Assembly: GCA_024398955.1 (NCBI GenBank)
Contig: JAKSIG010000014.1
Coordinates: 1 to 64,000 of the forward strand
Length of the DNA stretch: 64,000 nt
From: Fibrobacter sp.
Lineage (GTDB): Bacteria; Fibrobacterota; Fibrobacteria; Fibrobacterales; Fibrobacteraceae
Direction: 5' to 3'
Part shown: one piece after another, positions 15,613-25,264 of the stretch
How the letters are laid out: every line of letters begins with the position of its first letter
Numbering within the stretch: position 1 is the first letter of the stretch
Made by a program: the position numbers and the translations under genes
The notes under the pieces: generated by a model
Seen by the model: only the letters and a program-made list of their open reading frames with translations
What the model was told of the DNA's origin: nothing
Databases searched by the model: none

Positions 15613-17889
15613 ATGCAACTTCAACCAAGGTCTGAATACACTCCTGGCATTACCGTATTGATTCCCTTCTACAATGAACGGGAATTTTTGCCGAGACTTC
15701 TTGAAAGCCTTCTGCACCAGACAAAGCTTCCTGCGAAGCTTGTGCTGATCGATAATGATTCTACAGACGACTCGGTGGAGATTGCAAAGAAAACCCTAGC
15801 CGGCTGTAGCGTCCCCTTCGAAATTCTTCATGAGGCTCGAAAGGGTAAGGCAAATGCCCTGGAACAGGGCTGCCAGCATATCGAATCCGAGTATACGCTT
15901 TGTACAGATGCGGATACCTGGTTTCCGGAGCATACCATTGAACTGGCCGAAAGGCTTTTTAGGGAAAATCCGGACTATAGCTGTTTTTTGGCTTTCGGCC
16001 TGAATGAGGAATGGCAGGAAGAGGAGCAGCGTACATATATCCATCGCCTTTACAGGATGAGCCTGCATCATAAGGATCGCTGCTTTTCTGGTGGCTATGG
16101 ACATTTTTACCGCTCCGATCTTTTCTTGAAGGCAGGCGGTTACTCTACCGAGATCTGGCCCTTCACTTTGATGGATCACGAAATCATCCATCGTATGCTG
16201 AAGTACGGAAAGCGCGGTTACGATGAGGGCCTGTGGTGCTATACCAGCTTTAGGCGTACCAACCGTAAGTCGGTCCGGTGGACATTCTCGGAAAGGTTCC
16301 TTTATCGCAACTTGCCCTCGGGATGTATGGAATGGCTGTTCTACACCTACCTGTGGAAGCGTTTTGAAAAGCGCAAGATGAACGGGTTGAACCTTCGCGA
16401 GCAGCCTTGGCAGAAGGGGGTGATCCAGCAGGAAAACGAAATCGATAAAGACAAGAAGTTCCTTGCCCAAAGTTCACTGTTCTCTATTTTGGGGACGATC
16501 TTCAAGGTGGCAGGCCCGATCTTGATGATCCTTGTGGCTCGAGTTTTTGACAAGGAAGCTTTTGGCGTTTACGTCTCGGTTCAGCTGTTGATGCTCATGG
16601 TGAGCCGTGTTATCGTGATAGGGCTAGACAAGGGACTTCACTGGTTTATTCCGCAGAATAGACTGAATGGGAGGTCTCCGTCTTATGGTGTTGCCGAGGC
16701 TTTTTCCCAGTCTGTATTCATTGCCATTCTTATTTTTGCCCTAGGTTCTATACTGGCCCAGCTGGGGCTTCATCGGTATTCTACCAGCCTGGAGACGCTG
16801 TCTGCCTCTGAAATGATGTGCTTCCTGGGGGCGCTTGTACCTTGGGCTGCGATTCATATTCTCTCGGGTGTGTCAGAGGGCAATCGAAAGCCCCAGTACA
16901 AGATTTTCGTGAATGACTTTGCGGTGGCGGTTCTGGCCCCGTTGATTGGACTCATTCTTCATTATGCAGGCGTGGGGCGTGTTGCATTGCCCATCGGTCT
17001 AATGACTGCAAATTTTGTGGGTGCTGCTATGCTGGGTGGGCTGGTACTGAAGCAGTTCCCGGGGTTGAACTTTTTCTCGAGGCATCGGGTTGACAAGGCC
17101 TTGATGCGCTATTCTGTTCCCATCGGTCTTTCCGAGGTGGTGATTTCGTTCTTGCTGCGTGCGGACCTCTGGATGGTGCTATTGTTCCTTGGTCCTGCGG
17201 ATGCGGGCGTGTATGCCCTGATGGTTACGATTTCCAACGGGCTTAGAACCATTAGCCTTAGCTTTAGCCCCATTCTCTTGCCGGTGGTTGCCGGCATGAA
17301 GCCTGAACGTTACAAGACAGACCTTAAGGAAACCTACAGCTACTGTGTTGCCATGGTGACGTTGATCCAGCTGGCAATCGGATTTTTCATGGTGCTGTTC
17401 CCCGACGATGTCCTGCGTATCGCCGGCAACTCCTTTGTGCGTCATCCGGAGGTATTGGGCGTGTTGATGTTCGGGAACCTGATGAATGGCTTCTTTGGAC
17501 TTTCGGGAACCGTCATTAACGGCATGGGCAAGAGCCGCTTTATGCTGAAGCTGAACGCGGTGACTCTTGTGTTTGCCCTGGCAATGAATGCATTATTGAT
17601 CCCTCGTTTTGGCCTTATGGGTGCGGCCATGTCTACGGCCGGCTATCAGCTTCTGCAGTGTGTGTGGATGAACTGTTTCCTGGTGCGTATGGGTTTCTGG
17701 CCCTATAAGGCGAACTTGTTTGTACAGGGCGCCTGGATTCTGCTGATGCTTGTGGTGTATATCCTGTCTAATACGGTATATACATTGGGACGTGTCGAGG
17801 AAATCGTGCTTTTTGTGCTGGCCTCGCTGGGCTTGCTTTTGACCTTGAAGTGCCAGAACCTGATGGGAGTTCTGAAAAAGAAGAAATAG
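15613..17889 (+). CDS. Fusion of GT2 glycosyltransferase and Wzx-like polysaccharide flippase
   Basis: This single 758-aa frame holds two parts. Residues ~12-240 are a GT2 enzyme: TVLIPFYNEREFLPRLLESLL, LIDNDSTDDS and TDADTWFP, the last giving the DxD-type metal site. From ~residue 285 to the end is a multispanning protein with about 12-14 helices (LFSILGTIFKVAGPILMILVARVF, VPIGLSEVVISFLLRADLWMVL) typical of Wzx/MOP flippases, which turn lipid-linked glycans across the inner membrane. The two are usually separate genes. It is 4 bp after the GT4 gene and 3 bp before lptC, so it probably belongs to an envelope-glycan operon. Confidence 0.85.
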   Translation: MQLQPRSEYTPGITVLIPFYNEREFLPRLLESLLHQTKLPAKLVLIDNDSTDDSVEIAKKTLAGCSVPFEILHEARKGKANALEQGCQHIESEYTLCTDADTWFPEHTIELAERLFRENPDYSCFLAFGLNEEWQEEEQRTYIHRLYRMSLHHKDRCFSGGYGHFYRSDLFLKAGGYSTEIWPFTLMDHEIIHRMLKYGKRGYDEGLWCYTSFRRTNRKSVRWTFSERFLYRNLPSGCMEWLFYTYLWKRFEKRKMNGLNLREQPWQKGVIQQENEIDKDKKFLAQSSLFSILGTIFKVAGPILMILVARVFDKEAFGVYVSVQLLMLMVSRVIVIGLDKGLHWFIPQNRLNGRSPSYGVAEAFSQSVFIAILIFALGSILAQLGLHRYSTSLETLSASEMMCFLGALVPWAAIHILSGVSEGNRKPQYKIFVNDFAVAVLAPLIGLILHYAGVGRVALPIGLMTANFVGAAMLGGLVLKQFPGLNFFSRHRVDKALMRYSVPIGLSEVVISFLLRADLWMVLLFLGPADAGVYALMVTISNGLRTISLSFSPILLPVVAGMKPERYKTDLKETYSYCVAMVTLIQLAIGFFMVLFPDDVLRIAGNSFVRHPEVLGVLMFGNLMNGFFGLSGTVINGMGKSRFMLKLNAVTLVFALAMNALLIPRFGLMGAAMSTAGYQLLQCVWMNCFLVRMGFWPYKANLFVQGAWILLMLVVYILSNTVYTLGRVEEIVLFVLASLGLLLTLKCQNLMGVLKKKK

Positions 17890-17892
17890 TCT

Positions 17893-18684
17893 ATGTCCTG
17901 CCGAAAGATTCCTGGTATGTTTTTTTTCCTTGTCCTGATCGCCTCAGCATGGCTTTCGGGCTGTGAGGAAATTGAGGAGGAAAAACCCTGGATCCAGGTG
18001 GAACGTCCCGAAATGCTTTTTACGGATACCACTCTTTTGGATAGCTACGACAAGGGCGTGCAGGCATGGAAGTTGAAGACGGCTTATCTAGAAAGGTGGG
18101 GCGACAAGAATGTTGTCTTTGTAAAGCCCGTACTTGTCGACATCTACGATTCCCTGGGAGAGCGTACAGCATTCCTGCGCGCGGATTCCGGCAGGCTAGA
18201 CATGAAGTTTACCTATGTCTATGCCTATGGTCATGTCTATGCCCTGACGCCGAAGGGTGCCTCGGTTCGATCTGACTCCCTCTTGTGGAACAAGGGCGAT
18301 AACCAGGTAAAGACCGACAGCTATGTTCGCGTGGTAAGTGAAGATGGCGATGTCCTGCAGGGCAAGGGATTTGTAAGCGACGCCCGCATGGATAACTGGA
18401 GGATCCTTTCCAATGTGACGGGTATCTTCCAGGACGCGGCAAAGCGTCTGAAGGAAGAAGACAAGAACCAGGCGACCGAAATTGAGTCCCGGGATAGTGT
18501 GCAGAGGGCTACTGCTCCTGCACCTGCATCAAGTGCCGCCGCCGCTCCAGAGCGCAAACCCGAAGAACATAAGTCTTCTGCCGAAGAGCGTAAGCCTTCT
18601 CCTGAAGAAATCAAGGCAGAAAGGGAACGTATCGAGAAGATCAGGAATCGTGTAAAGCGCGCCAGTGCGAAGGAACGGGAATGA
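17893..18684 (+). CDS. lptC: LptC-like LPS export lipoprotein
   Basis: LptC links the LptBFG transporter to the LptA bridge and passes LPS across the periplasm. This 263-aa protein has a lipobox-like signal peptide (LSGC at about 21-24), unlike the membrane-anchored E. coli LptC. A beta-jellyroll domain follows, residues ~30-185, with LRADSGRLDMKFTYVYAYGHV and SVRSDSLLWNKGDNQVKTD resembling the LptC/YrbK pattern. The last ~80 residues are a charged, Pro/Ala/Glu-rich tail. Identification rests mainly on position, immediately before lptA and lptB. Confidence 0.8.
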   Translation: MSCRKIPGMFFFLVLIASAWLSGCEEIEEEKPWIQVERPEMLFTDTTLLDSYDKGVQAWKLKTAYLERWGDKNVVFVKPVLVDIYDSLGERTAFLRADSGRLDMKFTYVYAYGHVYALTPKGASVRSDSLLWNKGDNQVKTDSYVRVVSEDGDVLQGKGFVSDARMDNWRILSNVTGIFQDAAKRLKEEDKNQATEIESRDSVQRATAPAPASSAAAAPERKPEEHKSSAEERKPSPEEIKAERERIEKIRNRVKRASAKERE

Positions 18685-18685
18685 T

Positions 18686-20278
18686 ATGCAGGGCTCAGGA
18701 CTTTGCATAGGCGTTCGTCGTAGCTTGCTTTGGGCAGCCCTTGCCCTGGTGCTCCTGGTGTTTTCTACCGAGGGCGCCTTTGCCCAGACTTCCCCCATCA
18801 TCATGAAGCATGCCGATAGCCTCGCTGTCGCCCGCCGCCGCGGAACCCTTCTACTGCAGGGTCGAGTCCACTTCATCCACGACAGCATCCAGTTCAAGAC
18901 CCAGCGAGCCATCTGGAACAAGGATGGCGAGGTGGTGCAGTGCGATGGCGGCTTCCTGTTTACGCATCCGTCGGGCTATATTGACGCCCGCAGCGGAACC
19001 TACAAGAAGAAGCAGGGCATTGCCATTGCCAGCGGCGATGTTCACGCAGGGGATTCCGCCCATAGCTATTACTTTACCGGTGAATTCCTGGAATACGATA
19101 AGGAACACGAAATCCTTTCTATGCCCGAAAAGCCATTCCTTCGTCAGTTCGAAAAGAACAAGGAAGGCGGCGAGGATACGGTGACCATTGTCGCAAGGCG
19201 CATCAAGTACAACAAGAAGGATGGCTTTGCCGAAGCCCGTCAGAATGTGACCATTACCCAGAAAGAAGTAACCATTACTGCCGACAGCATGGATTACGAC
19301 AAGGGCAAGGGCTATGCCCAGGCCAGGGGCAATGCCACCATTGTTCATGACGACGTGACGATTTCTGCAGACTTTATGAACTACAGCAAGGAAGAGGACT
19401 TTGCCGAGGCCTTTGACCATGTGAAGGTTATCCAGAAGGATATGGTGGTAACCTGCGATACGGGATTTTTCAATCGCAAGGAAAACTGGCTCTCTATGAA
19501 GGGCAATCCTGCCTTTGACATGAAGAGCTACCACCTGACCGGTGATTCGATTTTCCTGGTGCTGGATTCTACGGGAAAGTCCCTGAAGTCGGCTCTGGTC
19601 ATTCGTAATGCCCATGGTGTCCAGCGAGAAGATGCCAAGAAAAGCGCTCCAGGGAGTGTTACCGAAGCCTTTGGCGATACCCTGTATGCTGAATTCAACG
19701 GTAACAAGATCGAACGTCTTTATGTGAACTTGAATGCCCGCGGATTCTTCTACGAAACGGATCTTACGGATTACCGCAATCTGATGGACGGCGACCGTCT
19801 GGACCTGTTCTTCAAGAAGGGCAAGATGGACAAGGCCGTTGTCTCTGGAAAAGCCCAGAGTACCTACTTCTATGTAAAGAAGGACCGTTCTGTCGCTGGC
19901 AAGAACGAGGCGTCCGGCGACACCATTCATATTCTGTTTGATGCTGCCAAGAATGCCGTGAAGACACTGAAGCTTCTGGGCAACTCGACTATGGCCAGCG
20001 GTCGCTATGTGGATCTCGAAAAGGAACGTCGCAATAGGGAAAATGCTGTGCGGGATTCCCTGCTGAAGGCTGATTCCCTAAACGTGTTGACAAAAACTGC
20101 AGATTCAACCGATAGTAATGTACAGAGGGCTGTCGATGCACAAAGGCAGGAAAAATCCAGGGAAATGTTCCGCCATAGCATCGAAAATATGAAAAAGGCC
20201 AAGAAAAATAGGGAAAAGGCGCCGGCTGATTCTACTGCGAATTATGTAAATTCTAGGAACGTAGAGGAAAAGAAGTGA
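18686..20278 (+). CDS. lptA: LptA/OstA-family periplasmic LPS bridge protein, long form
   Basis: This 530-aa protein has a signal peptide ending AFAQ and repeated OstA-type beta units. Examples are [21 protein letters not shown] and [21 protein letters not shown], each ~30-35 residues. E. coli LptA is ~185 aa, so this protein could span more of the periplasm by itself; alternatively it combines LptA with the N-terminal domain of LptD, which is not in the window. The ATG at 18686 is preferred: AGGAACGGGA lies upstream and the start follows the lptC stop by 1 nt. Its stop overlaps the lptB start (GTGA). Confidence 0.8.
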   Translation: MQGSGLCIGVRRSLLWAALALVLLVFSTEGAFAQTSPIIMKHADSLAVARRRGTLLLQGRVHFIHDSIQFKTQRAIWNKDGEVVQCDGGFLFTHPSGYIDARSGTYKKKQGIAIASGDVHAGDSAHSYYFTGEFLEYDKEHEILSMPEKPFLRQFEKNKEGGEDTVTIVARRIKYNKKDGFAEARQNVTITQKEVTITADSMDYDKGKGYAQARGNATIVHDDVTISADFMNYSKEEDFAEAFDHVKVIQKDMVVTCDTGFFNRKENWLSMKGNPAFDMKSYHLTGDSIFLVLDSTGKSLKSALVIRNAHGVQREDAKKSAPGSVTEAFGDTLYAEFNGNKIERLYVNLNARGFFYETDLTDYRNLMDGDRLDLFFKKGKMDKAVVSGKAQSTYFYVKKDRSVAGKNEASGDTIHILFDAAKNAVKTLKLLGNSTMASGRYVDLEKERRNRENAVRDSLLKADSLNVLTKTADSTDSNVQRAVDAQRQEKSREMFRHSIENMKKAKKNREKAPADSTANYVNSRNVEEKK

Positions 20279-21012
20279 AGAATCTTGTCAGTACCATTCG
20301 AACAGAACACCTGAGAAAGGTGTACGGTGGCCGCCAGGTGGTGAGCGACGTTTCTATCCGTGTATCCCAGGGCGAGATTGTCGGCCTGCTGGGTCCTAAC
20401 GGTGCAGGCAAGACTACGTCCTTCTACATGATTGTCGGGATGGTCCGTCCGGAATCCGGCCACATCTTTCTCGACGACATCGAAATGACCGACAAGCCCA
20501 TGTACAAGCGTGCCCGCCTTGGTATTGGTTACCTCCCGCAGGAAGCTTCCATCTTCCGCAAGCTGAGCGTCGAGGATAACATCATGGCGATTCTAGAGAC
20601 TCAGGACATGAAGCGCGCCCAGCGCAAGGTGCGGCTGGAGCAGCTTCTTGAAGAATTTAAAATTACCCACATTCGCAAGACCAAGTCCATGAGCTGTTCG
20701 GGTGGTGAACGTCGACGTCTCGAAATTGCACGCGCCCTGGCTAGCGACCCCAGCTTCCTTTTGCTGGATGAACCTTTCGCTGGTATCGACCCCATTGCAG
20801 TGGCAGACATTCAGGGTATCATTTCGGGTCTTAAGGAACGAGGAATGGGTGTGCTTATTACGGACCATAATGTTCGTGAAACCCTTTCCATTACAGACCG
20901 CGCCTACATCATGTACAAGAGCCAGGTTCTTACCGAGGGTTCTTCTGAGCATTTGGCGAACGACCCCGAAGCCAAGAGAATTTATCTGGGCGATAGTTTC
21001 AAGTTGGATTAG
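20275..21012 (+). CDS. lptB: LPS export ABC transporter ATPase LptB
   Basis: LptB is the cytoplasmic ATPase that powers LPS extraction. The 245-aa protein shows Walker [13 protein letters not shown]-loop [10 protein letters not shown], signature [16 protein letters not shown], Walker [13 protein letters not shown] and switch His in ITDHNVRE. It begins with GTG at 20275, overlapping the lptA stop codon, after GAGGAAAAGAA. This predicts translational coupling. LptF and LptG are not in the window. Confidence 0.95.
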   Translation: MKNLVSTIRTEHLRKVYGGRQVVSDVSIRVSQGEIVGLLGPNGAGKTTSFYMIVGMVRPESGHIFLDDIEMTDKPMYKRARLGIGYLPQEASIFRKLSVEDNIMAILETQDMKRAQRKVRLEQLLEEFKITHIRKTKSMSCSGGERRRLEIARALASDPSFLLLDEPFAGIDPIAVADIQGIISGLKERGMGVLITDHNVRETLSITDRAYIMYKSQVLTEGSSEHLANDPEAKRIYLGDSFKLD

Positions 21013-21049
21013 CTGTTTGTTTTTGGTACGTTTGGATTAGGAAAGAATT

Positions 21050-22717
21050 ATGGCGGATATAGGAATGAACTTAGGCACGAGCCAGCGATTGGAGCAGACT
21101 CTTTCGCCCCAGTTGTTGCAGTCCATCAACATTCTCCAGAAGACATCGCTGGAGCTGGAAACCGCCATCAAGGATGAACTGGAAACCAACCCGCTTCTGG
21201 AATTGGACGACTCCATGCCCGACGAAGACCGGGAAGTCCGCGAAGATGAACTGTCTGAGTCTGGTGCGGAACGTTCCGGCGAGATGTCTTCCGAAAACGA
21301 TGCCTATGGCGATGGCGACGATCGCGAAAGCGGTTCTCTTGATGACAGCGCCATGATCGACCGCGGCCTTCTGGATGGTGTAGAAGGTGATGTCAACTAC
21401 GAACAGCTTTTCTCTGACGGGACAGGCTCTGACGATGCTCCCTTCAAGGATCTTAACGCCGGTAGCAGCGATACCGACGATGAATGGGACCGCCCCATCA
21501 AGGATAACGGCAAGAGTCTTCAGGAGCAACTCCGCGACCAGCTGATGTTATGGTCGGGTAACCGCGACCAACTCGAGGAACTGCAGAAGAGTGGCTGTTC
21601 CGAAAAGCGTTTCCGCTCTCTGGTGGAATACCTTATCGATTCCGTCAACGAGGATGGCTTCTTGCAGGTGGGCGAACAGGAACACGCTCCCATCAATATA
21701 TCTTCTGATGAATTTGTCAACGAAATCGAAACTATGCTCCGCGGCGAAAAGCCGCTGGAAGATTGCACTCTCCCGGTAAGGGAAGCCCTGCATGTTCTTC
21801 AGGGATTCAACCCCCGCGGCATAGGCGCCCGCGACCAGCGCGAATGCTTTCTCATACAGGCATACAGCATCCCTAATTTTTCGCCGCTGGCTATCAGGAT
21901 TCTCGAGACCTGTTACGAGGACTTGCTTGCCCTTCGCTATGCAAAGATTGCAAAGTCACTCAAGGAAAGCCAGGAGACGGTGCAGAAGGCTGTGGCCAGT
22001 TTTGCAAAGCTGAATCCCCATCCGGGATTTAGCTTGTCCAATGCCAGGGTGCAGACCATTTCTGCGGACTTAAGGATTCTTGAAAAGCGGGGCAAGTTCT
22101 CTGCAGAGGCCGTACGTTCCCCTATGCAGAAGCGACTCCGCATCAACCAGACGTACAAGGCGATCATGGACGACAAGAATGCCTCCAAGTCCGATCGAGA
22201 TTACGTCAAGACCCATCTGAACAAGGCCATGGAATTCATGAAGGCGATCGACAATCGTTATTCTACCATGGAACTTGTCATGCTGGCGATACTCAAGCGC
22301 CAGAAGGATTTCTTTGCAAAGGGGCCCGCCTTTTTGAAGCCCATGGTGCTGCAGGATATTGCCGATGACGTAAAGCGTGACGTAAGTACCGTTAACCGAG
22401 TGACGAACGGCAAGTACGTAGATACGCCTTACGGTGTCTACGAACTTAAGAGGTTCTTTACTTCGGGTATCAGGCAGAAGCCCGCCGCAGGCGGTTCCGC
22501 CGATGCCGGCGCCGAGGAAGTTCTCGGTTCTGCCCAGGTTCTCGACGCCATGAAAAAGATGATCGACGAAGAGAACAAGAAGAAACCCCTTTCCGACCAG
22601 GCTATCTCTGATAAGCTTGCGGAAATGGGAATGAAGGTTGCCCGTCGTACTGTAGCCAAGTATCGCGAGAACTCCCTGAAGATTCTTCCTGCCAGCCAGC
22701 GCAAGCTGGTGAAGTAG
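21050..22717 (+). CDS. rpoN: RNA polymerase sigma-54 factor RpoN
   Basis: RpoN directs transcription from -24/-12 promoters with AAA+ activators. This 555-aa protein has the Gln-rich N-terminal activator-interacting region (QRLEQTLSPQLLQSINILQ), an acidic linker at residues ~60-165, a core-binding region, and the C-terminal RpoN box ARRTVAKYRE at about residue 533. It follows lptB by 37 bp with AGGAAAGAA before the ATG. The lptB-rpoN-hpf order is classic in proteobacteria. Confidence 0.96.
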   Translation: MADIGMNLGTSQRLEQTLSPQLLQSINILQKTSLELETAIKDELETNPLLELDDSMPDEDREVREDELSESGAERSGEMSSENDAYGDGDDRESGSLDDSAMIDRGLLDGVEGDVNYEQLFSDGTGSDDAPFKDLNAGSSDTDDEWDRPIKDNGKSLQEQLRDQLMLWSGNRDQLEELQKSGCSEKRFRSLVEYLIDSVNEDGFLQVGEQEHAPINISSDEFVNEIETMLRGEKPLEDCTLPVREALHVLQGFNPRGIGARDQRECFLIQAYSIPNFSPLAIRILETCYEDLLALRYAKIAKSLKESQETVQKAVASFAKLNPHPGFSLSNARVQTISADLRILEKRGKFSAEAVRSPMQKRLRINQTYKAIMDDKNASKSDRDYVKTHLNKAMEFMKAIDNRYSTMELVMLAILKRQKDFFAKGPAFLKPMVLQDIADDVKRDVSTVNRVTNGKYVDTPYGVYELKRFFTSGIRQKPAAGGSADAGAEEVLGSAQVLDAMKKMIDEENKKKPLSDQAISDKLAEMGMKVARRTVAKYRENSLKILPASQRKLVK

Positions 22718-22792
22718 CTATCGCTAGTTTGTTGTTAATTCCCGACTATTCCAAGTTGGAACAAGTCTTTTCTATAAAAATTGATGTTCCAC

Positions 22793-22824
22793 TTGTTTTT
22801 TCAAAAGAAAAAGATGTATATACT
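22793..22824 (+). promoter_or_regulatory. Possible promoter of hpf
   Basis: TTGTTT (22793-22798) and TATATACT (22817-22824) lie in the 165-bp gap before hpf, giving a ~55-nt leader. The -35 box is weak. Confidence 0.4.
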
Positions 22825-22882
22825 CTAGACGTAAGGTGCTCGGCCTTATGACTCGAAACTTTTTTCTACGGAGGTTTTTACT

Positions 22883-23200
22883 ATGGATATTCAGTTTTCT
22901 GCTCGCCACTTTAATGCATCTGCAGGTCTCCAGGACCGTATTCAGGAAGAAATGGACAAACTCGCCAAGTTCTACCCGAATATCACCAGTGCCTCCGTCG
23001 TCCTTGATCATGAAGTCGAAAATCGCCGCCATTGCGAAATTACCGTGAACATCGTTGGTTCCCAGGTGGTGGCCTCTGCAGACGAAGAAAACATGGGCAA
23101 GGCTGTAGATGTTACTCTCGAACGTATCAAGGTCCAGCTGAAGAAGGCAAACGACAAGCAGAATGACCATCGTGCACAGCCTGTATCCGACGTCGTCTAA
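22883..23200 (+). CDS. hpf: Ribosome hibernation-promoting factor, short HPF (YfiA/RaiA family)
   Basis: This 105-aa protein binds the 30S decoding region and inactivates ribosomes in stationary phase. The beta-alpha-beta-beta-beta-alpha fold is visible: MDIQFSARHFNAS, the helix ending MDKLAKF, and the C-terminal KAVDVTLERIKVQLKK. It is a short form without the dimerising C-terminal domain. Strong GGAGG lies 8 nt before the ATG. Here it follows rpoN, as in many proteobacteria. Confidence 0.93.
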   Translation: MDIQFSARHFNASAGLQDRIQEEMDKLAKFYPNITSASVVLDHEVENRRHCEITVNIVGSQVVASADEENMGKAVDVTLERIKVQLKKANDKQNDHRAQPVSDVV

Positions 23201-23234
23201 TTCCAGTCGTCCTAAAATTGTATAATTTTAGTCT

Positions 23235-24266
23235 ATGGCTGAATCAAGACTGAAAGATATTAAGATCCTGCATCGGGAACGCTTCCTGGTGCGGGACTTT
23301 TTTTGTCGGTACGGCAAGGACCTGCAGATGGCCTGCCACACTGCCGATAGCTTTATGGACGCCCCCATTGCCGAAAGTGGCATTCACAGGCCTGGCCTTG
23401 CCATGGCGGGCTATACGGCTGTTTACAGTTCCCAGCAGATTCAGGTAGTTGGCCATACGGAATGGAACTACCTGGAATCCATTGGCCATGAGGGTCGTGC
23501 CAAGGTTTTCGAGGGTCTCGCCCAGTTCAAGGCCCCTATGTGGGTGGTGACCCATGCCCAGATGCCTCATCCGGAACTTAAGGCCATGTGCGATCGTCAG
23601 GGAATTCCCCTGTTCTCGACCACCCTGCATACCTATGAGTTTATCAAGCTTTCCCAGCGCATCCTGGAAGAATTTTTTGCGCCCCATGCCATCATTCACG
23701 GAAGCCTTGTGGATGTGTACGGCATCGGGATGCTGTTCATTGGCGATAGCAATGTGGGTAAGTCCGAATGCGTTCTTGACCTTGTGGAAAGCGGCCACCG
23801 CATGGTGGCAGACGATGTGGTCCATATCAGCCATGTGGGGCGTTCCATTATTGGCCGCCCCGATCCGCTGATCAAGCACCACATGGAAATCCGCGGCGTA
23901 GGCATTCTGGATATCAAGTCCATGTTCGGTATTCACGCCATCCGTAAGACCAAGAAGATTGAAACCATCGTGGAGCTGCAGCAGTGGCGCCAGGATGGCG
24001 GCTACGACCGCACGGGGCTTAGCGAGCAGCAGGAAATCATTATGGGGGTGAATATCCCCAAGATCATTATTCCCGTGGCTCCCGGCAAGAACCTGACCGT
24101 GATTTCCGAAGTGATTGCCATGAACACCCTAATGAAAATGAACGGCCACAATGCCGCCGAGGATTTCAACGAGGCCTTAATGCAAAAGATTAAGGCCAAG
24201 GCCAAGGGTGAGTACGTGGAGGATTTGCTAGATTTCGACCCGGAGAACTGGTCCTACTATGAATAG
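23235..24266 (+). CDS. hprK: HPr kinase/phosphorylase HprK
   Basis: HprK phosphorylates and dephosphorylates Ser46 of HPr or Crh proteins in carbon regulation. This 343-aa protein has the N-terminal DRTGG-like domain (residues 1-130) and catalytic domain with Walker A IGDSNVGKSE (~residue 172), HMVADDVV, and the family signature EIRGVGILDIKSMFG (~residue 218). TATAAT (23221-23226) lies 8 nt before the ATG with no Shine-Dalgarno, so it may be transcribed leaderless although it lies only 34 bp after hpf. No HPr gene is in the window. Confidence 0.94.
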   Translation: MAESRLKDIKILHRERFLVRDFFCRYGKDLQMACHTADSFMDAPIAESGIHRPGLAMAGYTAVYSSQQIQVVGHTEWNYLESIGHEGRAKVFEGLAQFKAPMWVVTHAQMPHPELKAMCDRQGIPLFSTTLHTYEFIKLSQRILEEFFAPHAIIHGSLVDVYGIGMLFIGDSNVGKSECVLDLVESGHRMVADDVVHISHVGRSIIGRPDPLIKHHMEIRGVGILDIKSMFGIHAIRKTKKIETIVELQQWRQDGGYDRTGLSEQQEIIMGVNIPKIIIPVAPGKNLTVISEVIAMNTLMKMNGHNAAEDFNEALMQKIKAKAKGEYVEDLLDFDPENWSYYE

Positions 24267-25176
24267 ATTTGTGAAGCTGGTAAGGGAAAACCTTATTCCC
24301 TTTATCGTGTTTGTGATACTGGTGGTGTCTTGTGGAGGCGCCTGGTATCTATATCACCCCTCCAGCCCCTACCACAAGCGCTATTCCTTTGTGGTGCGCT
24401 ATGACGCCATAGGCACCCTTTCTCCTGGCAATCGTGTCGAAGTTCGTGGTATTTCTGCCGGCGAAATTACCAAGGTGCAGCTGACCGAAGATGCTGTCTA
24501 TGTGACAGCTAGAGTATACGCAACTACCAAAATTCCTACCAATTCCGAATTCAGGCTGATTAACTCTGGCCTTATGGGGGAACGCGAAATGTGCGTTCTG
24601 ACCGGAGATGGAACCGAGCTGATCCAGGATGGCGATACCCTGAATGGTCATTACGACGAGGGTACTTCCGGCGTGGGTCTCAAGCTTTATGCCATGTTCC
24701 AGGACATTAGCGAAATCAAGGACACGCTGAATTCCTTCCTGGATTCCCTGCAGCAGGGCCAGTATGCGGAACGGGCCAGGCGCGTCATCAAGAAGGGCAA
24801 GAACATCGTGAATGTGGCCCAGAGTGATATTGAATCCTGGATGGGTGATGTAAATCAGCTGATTGACAAGCTTGATGGCGACCTTGAGAAGGCGAAGTCG
24901 ACCTTGAGTGGCGTTGTGGACCAGGCGGGCCCGAAGGTGGACCAGGTAAAGGATTTGCTGGGGCGCGTAGACGCCCTGCTTCTGAAACTGAACGAGCTGA
25001 AGGGACAGGGCGAGAACCTTCTTGCCAAGATGTCCCAGGATGACAACACTGTAGGGCTTGTTTTGGCAAAGGATGGGGAGTTCAACAGGAGTATCGAGAA
25101 GATCGTTGTTGACGTCGATGCCCTGCTTTCCGATATGAAAAAGAACGGAATCAAGTTGAATATTGATATTTTCTAA
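24259..25176 (+). CDS. MlaD/Mce-family membrane-anchored lipid-transfer protein
   Basis: This 305-aa protein has one N-terminal transmembrane helix (residues ~12-32) and an MCE domain (residues ~40-135; RYDAIGTLSPGNRVEVRGISAGEI and FRLINSGLMGEREMCV). A long helical/coiled-coil tail (~150-300) follows. MCE proteins form rings that carry phospholipids between membranes, usually with an MlaE permease and MlaF ATPase, neither of which is present here. It overlaps the hprK stop by 8 nt. Confidence 0.85.
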   Translation: MNRFVKLVRENLIPFIVFVILVVSCGGAWYLYHPSSPYHKRYSFVVRYDAIGTLSPGNRVEVRGISAGEITKVQLTEDAVYVTARVYATTKIPTNSEFRLINSGLMGEREMCVLTGDGTELIQDGDTLNGHYDEGTSGVGLKLYAMFQDISEIKDTLNSFLDSLQQGQYAERARRVIKKGKNIVNVAQSDIESWMGDVNQLIDKLDGDLEKAKSTLSGVVDQAGPKVDQVKDLLGRVDALLLKLNELKGQGENLLAKMSQDDNTVGLVLAKDGEFNRSIEKIVVDVDALLSDMKKNGIKLNIDIF

Positions 25177-25264
25177 AAATTTTCAACAAATTCTGCCTTT
25201 CCTGTAAAAAAAAAGTTATTTATCACACTATTGATAGAGAAAACTCACAACCAAGGAGTTAACC

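Noticed and set aside
22718-22882. Sigma-54 promoter before hpf or elsewhere
   Set aside because: No GG-N10-GC pattern with TTGC was convincing in the intergenic regions I inspected, although rpoN is present.
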